DNA of 9,252 nt from Candidatus Aegiribacteria sp. (GCA_030640155.1 DAOWJX010000068.1:1-9252); one strand, 5' to 3'; positions 1-8,880 are shown, counted from the first letter of the stretch. Notes: generated by a model from the sequence alone, not told the origin. Numbers and translations: made by a program.

Positions 1-1469
1 CTGTTGATATCACACTCACCGGTATGGATATCAGAAATGTTGAATGCGCCCCTCTGTGTTCAGGCGGACTGAGATTCCAGGGCAGCAACACGATGCATTC
101 ATTTTCCAGTATAAGCACACCGTCAGGGCGTTCGATGAGCTCGGAAATCCTTCTGTCAATGAATTTCGTGGCGATTGAAGAAGGAGTTCATACGGTTGGA
201 CCATTCAGAATAACCTCCAATAGATCAATAATATGTGAAATTCCTGTTGATTCGATTATTGCATCCGATCATACTCCTGATACAGGAACCACATCGATAA
301 GCACTGAATCTGAAGTACTTGCATGGATAGAAATCGAGGTTGATACTACCTGTCGAATATATCCGGGACAATCTTTCCAGATCGATTACTATATCTTTAA
401 AACACAAAGAAATGCTGAAATCGTTGACCTCTATCTTGATGCAGCTGAGTATGCTTCTTCCAGTCTTATTGAGGACTCAAATGAACTCAGATGGGTCAGA
501 TGCAAGAACGGTCTGTTCAAGACATGGCTTGCTTCAATGGAAATAACCCCTGCTTTTGCCTGCAGCCTTGAATTACCTGTCCTCAGGGGCAGGATCGGTA
601 TCCCTGGTGGATTCTACCGCGGATCCCTCGAACATCAAATATCCTCTGAAGGTTCATGGATAGCAGTATTTCCATTTCCTGAAGAAGGACAACCTTCTAA
701 TTTCACCGGAATATCCGAAGAAGTCTTCTTCAACCTTGATAAAACCATGGGTGGTTACAGTCAGTCCGGAGAGGAGTGTATTCTGCTCTCAATAACCGGT
801 CCGGGAGCTTCACAGCTCGAGTCTATACCTTTTCTTACAATCAGAGGTCCCGCGTCAATGCTTATCGGGCCATTGCTAAGAGATCCTGACAGGGGAGAGG
901 TAACATGCCGGATTCTTATTGAACCGAATGATACTGGCATTGTTATCATCGGTCCGGATAGTCTTGCATGGTTCGATACCGACTCAATACTTTACCGTCA
1001 GTCTTTTATTCCACCCTGTACATTATCGGTGCATGGTCCGCATCATACGGCCATTATTGAAATGGATTTCAACGAGGATAATCGAGATTCCTCTTTATTA
1101 CTGATTCTTTTTTCGATATTACTTTTAATCGTAGTTGTATTCCTTTTAATGAGGAAAAGATTCAACCGAAACAGTTCAATGAAGGATATTAATGATGCTC
1201 AAGATCCGGAAGAACTGCTTACAGCGCTGGAGTATGAAATTTCTAAACTCCTGACGGGATCCTCATGCTACATGGGTTCTGAAGAGCTTAATGAAGCGCT
1301 TGATGCCAGAGATGCCGACAGTATTTTAAAAGGGAGGATTCTTCGTCAATGGAAAGATATAGAACTCATGCTGTCAGGAAGAAAGATATCCACGGAACAG
1401 CTTGATCGTCTTAAGTGTACTTGCATTGAACTCGTACAGGAGCTGGCCACTGACCTGGATTCTCACTGA
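1..1469 (+). CDS. batD: BatD-like protein, 5'-truncated by the window edge
   Basis: The reading frame is open from base 3 and its stop is at 1467-1469. The first ATG, at 24, is internal: the open frame continues upstream and no signal peptide is visible, so the true start is outside the window. About 488 codons are seen. From the ATG at 24, residues 1-350 are a beta-rich extracytoplasmic region with BatD-style repeats: a segment with G-x-F-x-I strands near 56-75, a second domain near 100-220 ending in a FPFPEEG...NFTG stretch, and a late FDTDSILY segment near 317-324. A single hydrophobic helix lies near 356-376 and is followed by RKR, giving a cytoplasmic tail of about 105 residues predicted helical. 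BatD belongs to the Bat (Bacteroides aerotolerance) group, usually encoded with MoxR ATPase and von Willebrand-type BatA/BatB proteins; its biochemical role is poorly defined. Those partners would lie upstream. Assignment rests on overall pattern, not on catalytic residues. Confidence 0.75.
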   Translation, partial: VDITLTGMDIRNVECAPLCSGGLRFQGSNTMHSFSSISTPSGRSMSSEILLSMNFVAIEEGVHTVGPFRITSNRSIICEIPVDSIIASDHTPDTGTTSISTESEVLAWIEIEVDTTCRIYPGQSFQIDYYIFKTQRNAEIVDLYLDAAEYASSSLIEDSNELRWVRCKNGLFKTWLASMEITPAFACSLELPVLRGRIGIPGGFYRGSLEHQISSEGSWIAVFPFPEEGQPSNFTGISEEVFFNLDKTMGGYSQSGEECILLSITGPGASQLESIPFLTIRGPASMLIGPLLRDPDRGEVTCRILIEPNDTGIVIIGPDSLAWFDTDSILYRQSFIPPCTLSVHGPHHTAIIEMDFNEDNRDSSLLLILFSILLLIVVVFLLMRKRFNRNSSMKDINDAQDPEELLTALEYEISKLLTGSSCYMGSEELNEALDARDADSILKGRILRQWKDIELMLSGRKISTEQLDRLKCTCIELVQELATDLDSH

Positions 1470-1499
1470 TGGGGGTGTTCCGGCAATTCTTCATGCCTA

Positions 1500-1523
1500 T
1501 ATTCAATATTCAGAGATTGAATA
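1500..1523. repeat. Small AT-rich inverted repeat ahead of the symporter gene
   Basis: TATTCAAT (1500-1507) and ATTGAATA (1516-1523) form a perfect 8-base inverted repeat with an 8-base loop, in the 82-base gap between the BatD-like gene and the symporter gene. It is too AT-rich and lacks a T run, so it is a poor terminator. It could be an operator or chance; I see no convincing promoter boxes here. Confidence 0.3.
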
Positions 1524-1538
1524 GAATTCTTAACATTC

Positions 1539-1543
1539 AGGAG
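1539..1543 (+). promoter_or_regulatory. Ribosome binding site of the symporter gene
   Basis: AGGAG lies 8 bases before the ATG at 1552, a normal spacing that supports this start. A second purine patch, GAGG at 1547-1550, is only one base from the ATG and is too close to be the main site. Confidence 0.7.
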
Positions 1544-1551
1544 TATGAGGA

Positions 1552-2994
1552 ATGCTTGCTAATTACTTTGCTGTAGGCGCGTATGCTGTTCTTATTATGA
1601 TAATTGGTCTGTTGGGAATGCGGAGAACCCGTTCTTACAATGATTTCCTTCTTGGCGGTGGTAAAGTGGGCCCATGGATGACCGCCTTTTCCTACGGTAC
1701 TGCGTACTTTTCTGCGGTACTTTTTATAGGCTTTGCGGGCAAACTTGGCTGGGGATTCGGTATCTCCACCCTCTGGATAGCCCTTGGTAACTCATTAATA
1801 GGTGTACTTGGTGTCTGGCTTCTGCTTGGTCACAGGATAAAGTCTGTAACTCATTCGCTCGGCGTTAAAACAATGCCTGAATATCTGGAAGCAAGATTCA
1901 ACAGCCCATTCCTGAAAGGTTTCACTGCTGTCGCCATTTTCGTATTCTTTATCCCTTACACAGCAGCGGTCTTCATGGGATTGAGCTACCTCTTCGAATC
2001 CACTTTTCAGCTTCCATATACATGGATACTGCTATTCATGGGGCTGTTTACGGGCATATACCTTATCATGGGCGGATACAAGTCCATGGCGATGATAGAT
2101 GTCATCTTCGGAATCGTCATGACTATCGGTGTACTCGTTCTTTTTCATTTCACTCTGGAAAAGGGGGGAGGCATACCGAACATAATTTCAAGTCTCAAAG
2201 CAATTGAACCAAAACTGGTTGGCTTTGTAGGACCACCTGGCATCATTCCGCTGCTTTCTCTGGTATTCCTGACCAGTGTTGCCCCGTTCGCAATGCCTCA
2301 GCTCGTTCAGAAATTCTACGCTATCCGTGACCGGAAAGCAGTCAGGATAGGAACTATCGCTTCTACGATTTTCGCTCTCCTTGTAACAGGGATAGCCTAT
2401 TTTACAGGAGCGCTGACCCGGATTTTCCTTTCTCCTGCCACCACTCCAGATGCTTTTGGAGAGGGAGGAGCGCCAATTTTTGACGCTCTCATGCCGGAAC
2501 TGCTGACAACAGTAATTCCCGGAGCTCTTTCAGTTATTATTCTCCTTCTTGTTCTTTCGGCATCAATGTCCACACTTGCAGCTCTTGTTCTGATATCCAG
2601 TTCAACTGTGACAAAGGATTTCTATCACGGTTTCATTAATAAGAATGCCTCGGACAGAACTCTTACAAAACTTGGCAGACTGAGCAGCGGATTCTTCATT
2701 ATTCTGTCAATGATTCTGGCCTGGCAGAAACCCGCCGTGATAGTAACCATATTGTCAATATCCTGGGGTGCGATAGCTTCTGTGTTCCTCGGACCATTTA
2801 TATGGGGATTATTCTCAAAAAGACTAGGGAAAGCCGGAGCCATAACTGCATCCACTGTGGGGCTTTCCGTATGCCTGATCCTCTTTATCTTATGGGGGGG
2901 AAAGATGGTTCCCCAGGCTGCTTCCACAGGCATGCTTGTATCCCTGATCATTCCAGCTCTTTTTGTTGGTATTCGTAAGCTGAGATCAACTTGA
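1552..2994 (+). CDS. Sodium:solute symporter (SSS/SLC5 family), substrate unknown
   Basis: The 480-residue product is almost entirely hydrophobic helices, with about 12-13 membrane segments, matching the usual SSS length (PutP is about 500). It should use the sodium gradient to import a small organic solute across the inner membrane. Family marks: an N-terminal helix (residues 5-23) followed by a YNDFLLGGG segment (29-37), as in family members; a YFSAVLFIGFAG helix (52-63); GGYKSMAMID (174-183), the classic GG...D loop; and SASMST (336-341), where S340 and T341 match the helix that supplies the Na2 sodium site. The acidic residue that PutP uses in helix 2 (Asp55) appears to be Tyr52 here, so proline is not a safe guess. 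PanF-like or monocarboxylate-type transport is possible. The gene is 21 bases before a histidine kinase gene, probably co-transcribed with it. Confidence 0.88.
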   Translation: MLANYFAVGAYAVLIMIIGLLGMRRTRSYNDFLLGGGKVGPWMTAFSYGTAYFSAVLFIGFAGKLGWGFGISTLWIALGNSLIGVLGVWLLLGHRIKSVTHSLGVKTMPEYLEARFNSPFLKGFTAVAIFVFFIPYTAAVFMGLSYLFESTFQLPYTWILLFMGLFTGIYLIMGGYKSMAMIDVIFGIVMTIGVLVLFHFTLEKGGGIPNIISSLKAIEPKLVGFVGPPGIIPLLSLVFLTSVAPFAMPQLVQKFYAIRDRKAVRIGTIASTIFALLVTGIAYFTGALTRIFLSPATTPDAFGEGGAPIFDALMPELLTTVIPGALSVIILLLVLSASMSTLAALVLISSSTVTKDFYHGFINKNASDRTLTKLGRLSSGFFIILSMILAWQKPAVIVTILSISWGAIASVFLGPFIWGLFSKRLGKAGAITASTVGLSVCLILFILWGGKMVPQAASTGMLVSLIIPALFVGIRKLRST

Positions 2995-3003
2995 AAATAT
3001 TCG

Positions 3004-3009
3004 AAAGGA
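3004..3009 (+). promoter_or_regulatory. Ribosome binding site of the hybrid kinase gene
   Basis: AAAGGA lies 6 bases before the ATG at 3016. It sits inside the 21-base gap after the symporter stop, leaving no room for a separate promoter of ordinary size and supporting co-transcription. Confidence 0.7.
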
Positions 3010-3015
3010 TGAGTC

Positions 3016-6000
3016 ATGAAACAGGATAACCTGAATACAGAAGATGATACTATCAATCGTCCTGAGGATTCTTCCCCGGGTGATGATATGCATATGGAAA
3101 TTCTGAATTCAGTCATGGAAAGCATTCTGATTGTAGGCAACGACAATAGAATAATATTCTGCAATCCGGTCCTTTATGAACTCTTCGAAGTTGAGATGAG
3201 CGAGGAACTTATTGGAAGATATTTTCTGGATTTCGTCCCCAGAGATCAGTGGGATATTGTTTTTGATCAGACCAACAAAAGAGAAGAAGGTGACTCTTCC
3301 AGGTACGAGCTTGAGATAATAACAGAGAAGAAAAACAGGAAAACAATATTGCTTTCAGTCGTTCCTAGAAAAGACGAACAGGGTAGAACTACGGCTGCTA
3401 TCGCTACAATAGCAGATATCACAGAGAGAAAGCTGATTGAACTTGAACTTGCTGAGAGCGAGAATCGCTTCAGGGATGTAGCCCTCTGCAGCGCTGACTG
3501 GGTATGGGAAGTAGATGCTTCTGGCAAGTATATATATTGCTCGGATAGTGTAATAAATGTTCTTGGCTACTCCACTTCAGAAATAATCGGCAGGACACCA
3601 TTTGATTTCATGCAGCCTGAAGAAGCCGAACGAATAAGTAAGGAATTTCTCTCGATCGTCGAAGGAAAAAGGGATATCGTTAACCTTGAGAATAGAAACC
3701 TCGATAAAGACGGGAATATTCATATTCTTGTTACAAACGGAGTTCCAATCCTCGACAAAAATGGAGAACTGCTTGGCTATCGTGGAATAGATAGAGACGT
3801 TACTGAAAAGAGAAAAGCCGAAGAAGAATTGAATAAAGCTCTGATAGCAAATAAAACCATTCTGGACTCGGTACCTTTCGGAATGATGATTATCGGCAAA
3901 GACAAGAGAATAATCAGCGCTAACAGCACCGCAAGGGTATTATTAGGACGAGAGATAGAGGAGCTCAAGGGAAGAATCTGCCATGATTTCATCTGCCCTA
4001 CACGAGTTGGAAAATGTCCCATTCTGGATCTGGGAGAAATACTTGATGAATCCGAGAGAATTCTATTAAACAGAAATGGAAACAGAATACCCATCTTGAA
4101 ATCCGTTACTCCGATTGAACTGAATAACGAAGACGTCCTTCTTGAAGCTTTCGTCGATATATCAAGGCAGAAAAGAGCCGAGGAGGAAGCAAAAATGGCC
4201 AGTAATGTCAAAAGCGTATTTCTCGCGAACATGAGCCATGAAATCAGAACTCCTATGAACGGTGTAATAGGCATGACAGGGCTTCTGCTCGATACTGATC
4301 TGACACCTGAACAGATGGATTACACTCAGACGATACAGCAAAGCGCTGATTCACTCATGTCAATTATCAATGATATACTGGATTTCTCCAAAATGGAAGT
4401 CGGTAAACTTGAACTGGAAGAGATAGATTTTGATCTTCGCATAATGCTTGGAAGTATTGCCGATATAACAGCCATCCGGATACAAGATAAAAACCTTGAG
4501 TTAATGTTGAAGATAGATTCTGAAGTTCCATCGCTTCTTAAAGGTGATCCAGGCAGGTTGAGACAGGTAATAGTCAATCTTCTTGGAAACGCAGTCAAGT
4601 TCACTTCAGAAGGCGAGATAGTCCTTGAAGTTGATGTAATACGAGAAACTGAAAAACGGGTTCTCATCAAATTCTCTATTACCGATACCGGAGTCGGAAT
4701 ACCAAGTGATAAACTACAGAATCTGTTCGATCCTTTTACCCAGGCGGATTCTTCAACAACACGTAAATATGGAGGAACGGGACTGGGTCTGACCATTTCC
4801 AGACAGATCACAAATCTGCTTGGAGGTGAAATAGGCGTTGAGAGCACACCCGGAAAGGGTTCTACATTCTGGTTCACTGCTGATATGATATTCAGAAAAC
4901 CTGCACAGGTCTTAAGTAAAGAAAAGACTGATGAATTCGCTTTACTCCATTCAATGAAGATTCTTATTGTGGATGATAATCAGACAAACAGAACTATTCT
5001 TTCCGGTATGATGAAAAACTGGGGCTGCAGGTACAATACTGCAACCTCAGGTGCTTCTGCACTGCGTATTCTGAAAGATTCCATTGAGAAAGATGATCCA
5101 TTTGATATTGCCATTCTGGACATGCAGATGCCGGATATGGACGGTGAAACCCTGGGAAGGGAAATCAAGAAAGACCCTGATCTTAGAGATACACTGCTGT
5201 TGATCATGTATACATCTATGGCAACACGTGGAGATGCCGCCAGGATGTCGAAAGTTGGCTTTTCAGCCTATTTGACTAAACCTGTAAAAACGTTCCAGCT
5301 TCGGGATTGCCTGATCAGCATGCACAGGAAGAACAAGAAGGAGGGTATACCAACTGAAGCCAGGGGAATTATCACGAAACACTCGTTAGCCGAAACAAGA
5401 AAGGAAAAATTCAGAATTCTGCTTGCGGAGGATAATCCGATAAATCAGAAAGTAGCTCTAAAAATACTCGAGAAACTCGGATATTCCGCAGTTCCCGTTG
5501 AGAACGGCAGGGAAGCCGTGCAAGAGCTTGAAAATAATACTTACGATCTTGTATTAATGGACATTCAGATGCCGGAAATGGATGGTTTTGAAGCAACAGA
5601 TATCATCAGAGATCCGAAATCATCTGTTCTGAATCATGAAGTGCCTATCATAGCCATGACTGCTCACGCCATGGATGGTGACAGGGACAAATGCATCCAG
5701 GCCGGGATGGATGATTATATCTCCAAACCTGTCAGACCCGAAATGCTTACAATGATGATTAAGAAAGTCCTCTCCAGAGAATTCATTACTGAAGCAGAAC
5801 AAAAGACCGGAAAAGTGAATAAGGGATTAGACGTATTTGACAGGTCAGTTCTCAGGGAATCACTCGGGGATGATCATGAACTTATTGAAGAGATTCTTGA
5901 GCTTTTCAAGAGCAATTCTGATGAAATCATGACCTCATTGAAGAATGCGGCTCTGAAAGATGATTTAGAAACCGTCAGGAAAAACGCACATTCATTGAAG

Positions 6001-6153
6001 GGATCATCCGGTAATATCGGAGCAAAAGCCCTGATGAAAACAATGAAAAGCATTGAGGAGGCTTGCTCTGATGGTGATATGAATTCAATTAGAACCAGAA
6101 TCAGACTATCAGAGGAAGATTATATTGACCTTATGGAGGAACTTGAGAAGTAA
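3016..6153 (+). CDS. Soluble hybrid histidine kinase: PAS-PAS-PAS-HisKA-HATPase-REC-REC-HPt
   Basis: The 1045-residue protein has no membrane helix, so it should be cytoplasmic. Three PAS domains come first (about 25-140, 146-268, 275-388); the first two end in typical ITERK and VTEKR linkers. HisKA has the H-box NMSHEIRTP with His408. The HATPase has N-box NLLGNAVKF (Asn525), DTGVGIP (557-563), FDPF (571-574) and GGTGLGL (586-592), so catalysis should be intact. Receiver 1 (about 647-770) has acidic Asp653/654, phosphoacceptor Asp702 and Lys755. Receiver 2 (about 799-920) has Glu805/Asp806, Asp849 and Lys904. The HPt domain (about 940-1045) has HSLKGSSGN with His992. This is the layout of BarA/EvgS-type tandem phosphorelay kinases minus their membrane sensor. 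PAS3 carries a cysteine cluster (C322, C327, C334). The terminal HPt implies transfer to a separate receiver; the next gene encodes one. Confidence 0.95.
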   Translation: MKQDNLNTEDDTINRPEDSSPGDDMHMEILNSVMESILIVGNDNRIIFCNPVLYELFEVEMSEELIGRYFLDFVPRDQWDIVFDQTNKREEGDSSRYELEIITEKKNRKTILLSVVPRKDEQGRTTAAIATIADITERKLIELELAESENRFRDVALCSADWVWEVDASGKYIYCSDSVINVLGYSTSEIIGRTPFDFMQPEEAERISKEFLSIVEGKRDIVNLENRNLDKDGNIHILVTNGVPILDKNGELLGYRGIDRDVTEKRKAEEELNKALIANKTILDSVPFGMMIIGKDKRIISANSTARVLLGREIEELKGRICHDFICPTRVGKCPILDLGEILDESERILLNRNGNRIPILKSVTPIELNNEDVLLEAFVDISRQKRAEEEAKMASNVKSVFLANMSHEIRTPMNGVIGMTGLLLDTDLTPEQMDYTQTIQQSADSLMSIINDILDFSKMEVGKLELEEIDFDLRIMLGSIADITAIRIQDKNLELMLKIDSEVPSLLKGDPGRLRQVIVNLLGNAVKFTSEGEIVLEVDVIRETEKRVLIKFSITDTGVGIPSDKLQNLFDPFTQADSSTTRKYGGTGLGLTISRQITNLLGGEIGVESTPGKGSTFWFTADMIFRKPAQVLSKEKTDEFALLHSMKILIVDDNQTNRTILSGMMKNWGCRYNTATSGASALRILKDSIEKDDPFDIAILDMQMPDMDGETLGREIKKDPDLRDTLLLIMYTSMATRGDAARMSKVGFSAYLTKPVKTFQLRDCLISMHRKNKKEGIPTEARGIITKHSLAETRKEKFRILLAEDNPINQKVALKILEKLGYSAVPVENGREAVQELENNTYDLVLMDIQMPEMDGFEATDIIRDPKSSVLNHEVPIIAMTAHAMDGDRDKCIQAGMDDYISKPVRPEMLTMMIKKVLSREFITEAEQKTGKVNKGLDVFDRSVLRESLGDDHELIEEILELFKSNSDEIMTSLKNAALKDDLETVRKNAHSLKGSSGNIGAKALMKTMKSIEEACSDGDMNSIRTRIRLSEEDYIDLMEELEK

Positions 6154-6183
6154 ATCACTCTTTCGTTCATTGAATGCTGAAAG

Positions 6184-8880
6184 ATGAAACAGAAGAAACT
6201 GCCGCTTGTACTGGTTGTTGATGATAACGAATCCAGGAGAAATCAGCTGCTTGAATTGCTGCAGGGCAGTTGTGATTGCAGAGTAATCGACTCTGCAGAA
6301 AGCCAAACAGGTCTTGAAATCGCTACTCTGGATCAACCGGATCTCATTATTGCTCCTTACCGAATGTCCGGAACGAGTACATCTCAATTCAGTTCCATAC
6401 TGCAGGATAATCCTGAAACAGCCAGTATTCCCACAGTAGTAACATTCGAGACAGATGACCTGATCGATTCAAGAATTCCCCCCAGACCGGCAGGTGTTGT
6501 CGACAGCGTTGTCTGTCCGCTTGAGAATGCACAGGAATTCCTGGACAAGATAACTCTTCACCTGGAGACAAAAGCTCACTGGTCTAAAGTCTACACGCCT
6601 GGGAAACGCACTGTTCCTGATCAGGCACCATCGGATTACGCTGAATTTATTGAACACCTTAAGGATTCCCTGAATCTGGATAACGAAGCTATTCACAAAA
6701 TCAATTTGCTTGATCGTCTATCTCTATACGAATCCGCAAAAGACATTGGAGTTGATGAAGAGACTCTTGCTCGATATTTAGCTGAATATCTTCAATTTGA
6801 GTATTTCCCGTATATTGATCCTGAAAGCATACTTACAGATGTATTCCCCGCTCCGTTCAGCAAATCAAAATTCGTTCTTGCAATACAGGATTCTGATGGG
6901 GAAACCATGTACATTCTAAGCAACCCTTTCAACCTTCAGCTCAGAGATACAATTGACATGATTTCTCAGGGGAAAGAACCCCGACTTGGAATTACCCAAC
7001 CAGACAGCATTCTCGCTTTCTTGAAAACATGCGCTCCGAACGAAGAGGAAGCTAAGGTTGCACTCTCAAGAATTGAGGGTGAGGACAATTCAGATACTGA
7101 AAAATACATAGCACCTGGGGTTAGACATCACAATATACTGGAAATAGAACATGAACCGGATAAGGATGATATTAGCACTTCTCCCATTAAGTACATAGCA
7201 GATAAAATCATGTACACTGCTGTAAAAGATGGCGCAAGTGACATTCATATGGAACCGAAAGCCGATATAGTTGTTGTCAGATATCGTATCGATGGTGATA
7301 TGGTTGACAAATTCACTCTCAAACCCAAAACCGGTAAAACTCTTCTCAGTCGATTTAAGGTTCTGTCAAATATGGATATTGCTGAAAGACGAAAACCCCA
7401 GGACGGAGCCTTGGAAGCAAGAATCGATGGAAAGTTCTTCAAAATGCGACTTGCTACCACATCCACACCTTACGGGGAAAGTATCATCATTCGTCTGCTG
7501 GACATGGATACCAAGCCAATGGAACTGACTGAGCTTGGTATGACGGATATTCAGGCTGAGACAATGTATGAGGTTTCTCAGCAACATACGGGAGCGATTA
7601 TAGTCGTAGGACCAACCGGTTCGGGTAAAAGCACCACTCTTTACAGTCTTATATCCAATATCGATATACAGAACCGCAGCCTTATGACCATTGAGGATCC
7701 CGTTGAATACATAATCGCATATGCCAACCAGCAGGAAGTCAATGAGAAAGCTGGTGTTACCTTTGAAGCGCTTCTCAAATCCGCAGTAAGGCAGGATCCC
7801 GATATCATTTTTCTTGGCGAGATCAGAGATCCATTTACAGCAAAAACAGTTATGGACCTGACGAGCACAGGACATATGACATTCGGAACACTTCATTCAG
7901 CCAATACGACAACTTCCATAGGAAGACTCGAGCGTCTTGGTGTTCTAAGAGCTGATCTGGCTGACTCTGTTCTTCTTATTTCAGCCCAGCGGCTCCTTAA
8001 ACGTATGTGTCCTGACTGCAGGAATATAAGATCAATAAAATCTGAGGAAGCTGAAATGCTCAGCCTTTTCACGGATAATATTCCAGATAGAGTAGCTGAT
8101 CCAGTCGGATGCCCGAAGTGCAAGAACAGAGGGTATAAAGGTCGTCAAGGGATATACGAACTACTCCGATTCAATCCTGAAATTATAGAAATTGTCAGAA
8201 GCGATGAATCAGTATCGTCCATGCGACAGAAATTTCATGATTACGGACAATATCTTCTGAGTGATCATGCTATTGATAAACTGAGGGATTTCACTCTCTG
8301 CTATAATGATATATACCATTCCATTCTTCTAGAGGAGAAAAGACTTACCGGCTCTATTAAACAGAGAAAAACAACAGCATCTACTGAAATCTCGACTGTT
8401 CTTGAAGAAGATGTATCTATACAGCCCTCTAAATCAGTCTCCATAGTTGAATCCCGACCTTTCGAGACGCACGCTGTAACTGTTATTGAGAATCGAACAG
8501 GAGGGAGGACTCCAACTGGAGCCAGAATCCTGGTTGTCGATGACGATCCTGATCTTCGCGAATTCATATCATTTATCCTGTCTGCTAACGGATACAATGT
8601 AACTTCGACAGGTGACGGGATTGATGCGATTGTAGCGCTCAGCGTGCAGCAATTCGATCTGATCCTTTCAGACGTCGATATGCCCAATCTGAATGGATTC
8701 AAACTGCTTGAGACTATCATAAACAAAGGGATCGAAACTCCGGTTGTATTCCTCACAGGAAGGGATAAGACCGAGGATGAAGTCAAGGGCTACGAATTAG
8801 GCGCAGAGGATTACATTAGAAAACCCATTCATAAGAATACATTACTTCTTAGAATCAGTAAAATCCTCAAACGTAATTAA
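6184..8880 (+). CDS. GspE/PilB-type ATPase flanked by two receiver domains
   Basis: The 898-residue protein is a secretion/pilus motor ATPase with an extra receiver at each end. Residues 6-125 have a receiver fold (VVDDN at 11-15), but Pro58 replaces the phosphoacceptor Asp and Cys111 replaces the conserved Lys. Residues about 160-280 resemble the GspE N-terminal domain; I see no clear c-di-GMP-binding MshEN motif. The ATPase core (about 330-715) has ASDIHMEP (351-358), Walker A GPTGSGKST (476-484), Asp box TIEDPVEY (502-509), Walker B with GEIRD (545-549), His box GHMTFGTLH (563-571) and a CPDC...CPKC zinc site (C609, C612, C643, C646), so it should be active. A Ser/Thr/Glu-rich linker (about 716-778) leads to an intact receiver (780-898: Asp786/787, Asp830, Thr858, Lys880). 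An in-frame TGA at 6178-6180 makes the ATG at 6184 the earliest start, though its ribosome site is weak. Canonical PilB/GspE is about 500-570 residues. Confidence 0.93.
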   Translation: MKQKKLPLVLVVDDNESRRNQLLELLQGSCDCRVIDSAESQTGLEIATLDQPDLIIAPYRMSGTSTSQFSSILQDNPETASIPTVVTFETDDLIDSRIPPRPAGVVDSVVCPLENAQEFLDKITLHLETKAHWSKVYTPGKRTVPDQAPSDYAEFIEHLKDSLNLDNEAIHKINLLDRLSLYESAKDIGVDEETLARYLAEYLQFEYFPYIDPESILTDVFPAPFSKSKFVLAIQDSDGETMYILSNPFNLQLRDTIDMISQGKEPRLGITQPDSILAFLKTCAPNEEEAKVALSRIEGEDNSDTEKYIAPGVRHHNILEIEHEPDKDDISTSPIKYIADKIMYTAVKDGASDIHMEPKADIVVVRYRIDGDMVDKFTLKPKTGKTLLSRFKVLSNMDIAERRKPQDGALEARIDGKFFKMRLATTSTPYGESIIIRLLDMDTKPMELTELGMTDIQAETMYEVSQQHTGAIIVVGPTGSGKSTTLYSLISNIDIQNRSLMTIEDPVEYIIAYANQQEVNEKAGVTFEALLKSAVRQDPDIIFLGEIRDPFTAKTVMDLTSTGHMTFGTLHSANTTTSIGRLERLGVLRADLADSVLLISAQRLLKRMCPDCRNIRSIKSEEAEMLSLFTDNIPDRVADPVGCPKCKNRGYKGRQGIYELLRFNPEIIEIVRSDESVSSMRQKFHDYGQYLLSDHAIDKLRDFTLCYNDIYHSILLEEKRLTGSIKQRKTTASTEISTVLEEDVSIQPSKSVSIVESRPFETHAVTVIENRTGGRTPTGARILVVDDDPDLREFISFILSANGYNVTSTGDGIDAIVALSVQQFDLILSDVDMPNLNGFKLLETIINKGIETPVVFLTGRDKTEDEVKGYELGAEDYIRKPIHKNTLLLRISKILKRN

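Noticed and set aside
1470..1551. Possible sigma-70 promoter ahead of the symporter (TATATT at 1498-1503)
   Set aside because: No acceptable -35 box lies 16-18 bases upstream, so I did not list it; whether the symporter is transcribed with the BatD-like gene stays open.
2625..3164. Minus-strand 179-codon open frame across the symporter end and kinase start
   Set aside because: It is antisense to two well-supported genes and has no domain features; its composition is what the complementary frame of coding DNA gives.
4326..4877. Minus-strand 183-codon open frame inside the kinase gene
   Set aside because: It is a serine-rich shadow antisense to the HisKA and HATPase coding region, with no recognisable motif.
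6655..7026. c-di-GMP-binding MshEN domain in the ATPase
   Set aside because: The region fits the general GspE N-terminal fold, but I could not find the repeated RLG/L-x-x-Q-type ligand motif, so nucleotide sensing is not claimed.
7366..7896. Minus-strand 176-codon open frame inside the ATPase core
   Set aside because: It is antisense to the Walker A and Walker B region, whose sense translation is unambiguous.
8301..8786. Minus-strand 161-codon open frame over the ATPase C terminus
   Set aside because: It is serine-rich and antisense to the linker and receiver, with no independent evidence for a gene.
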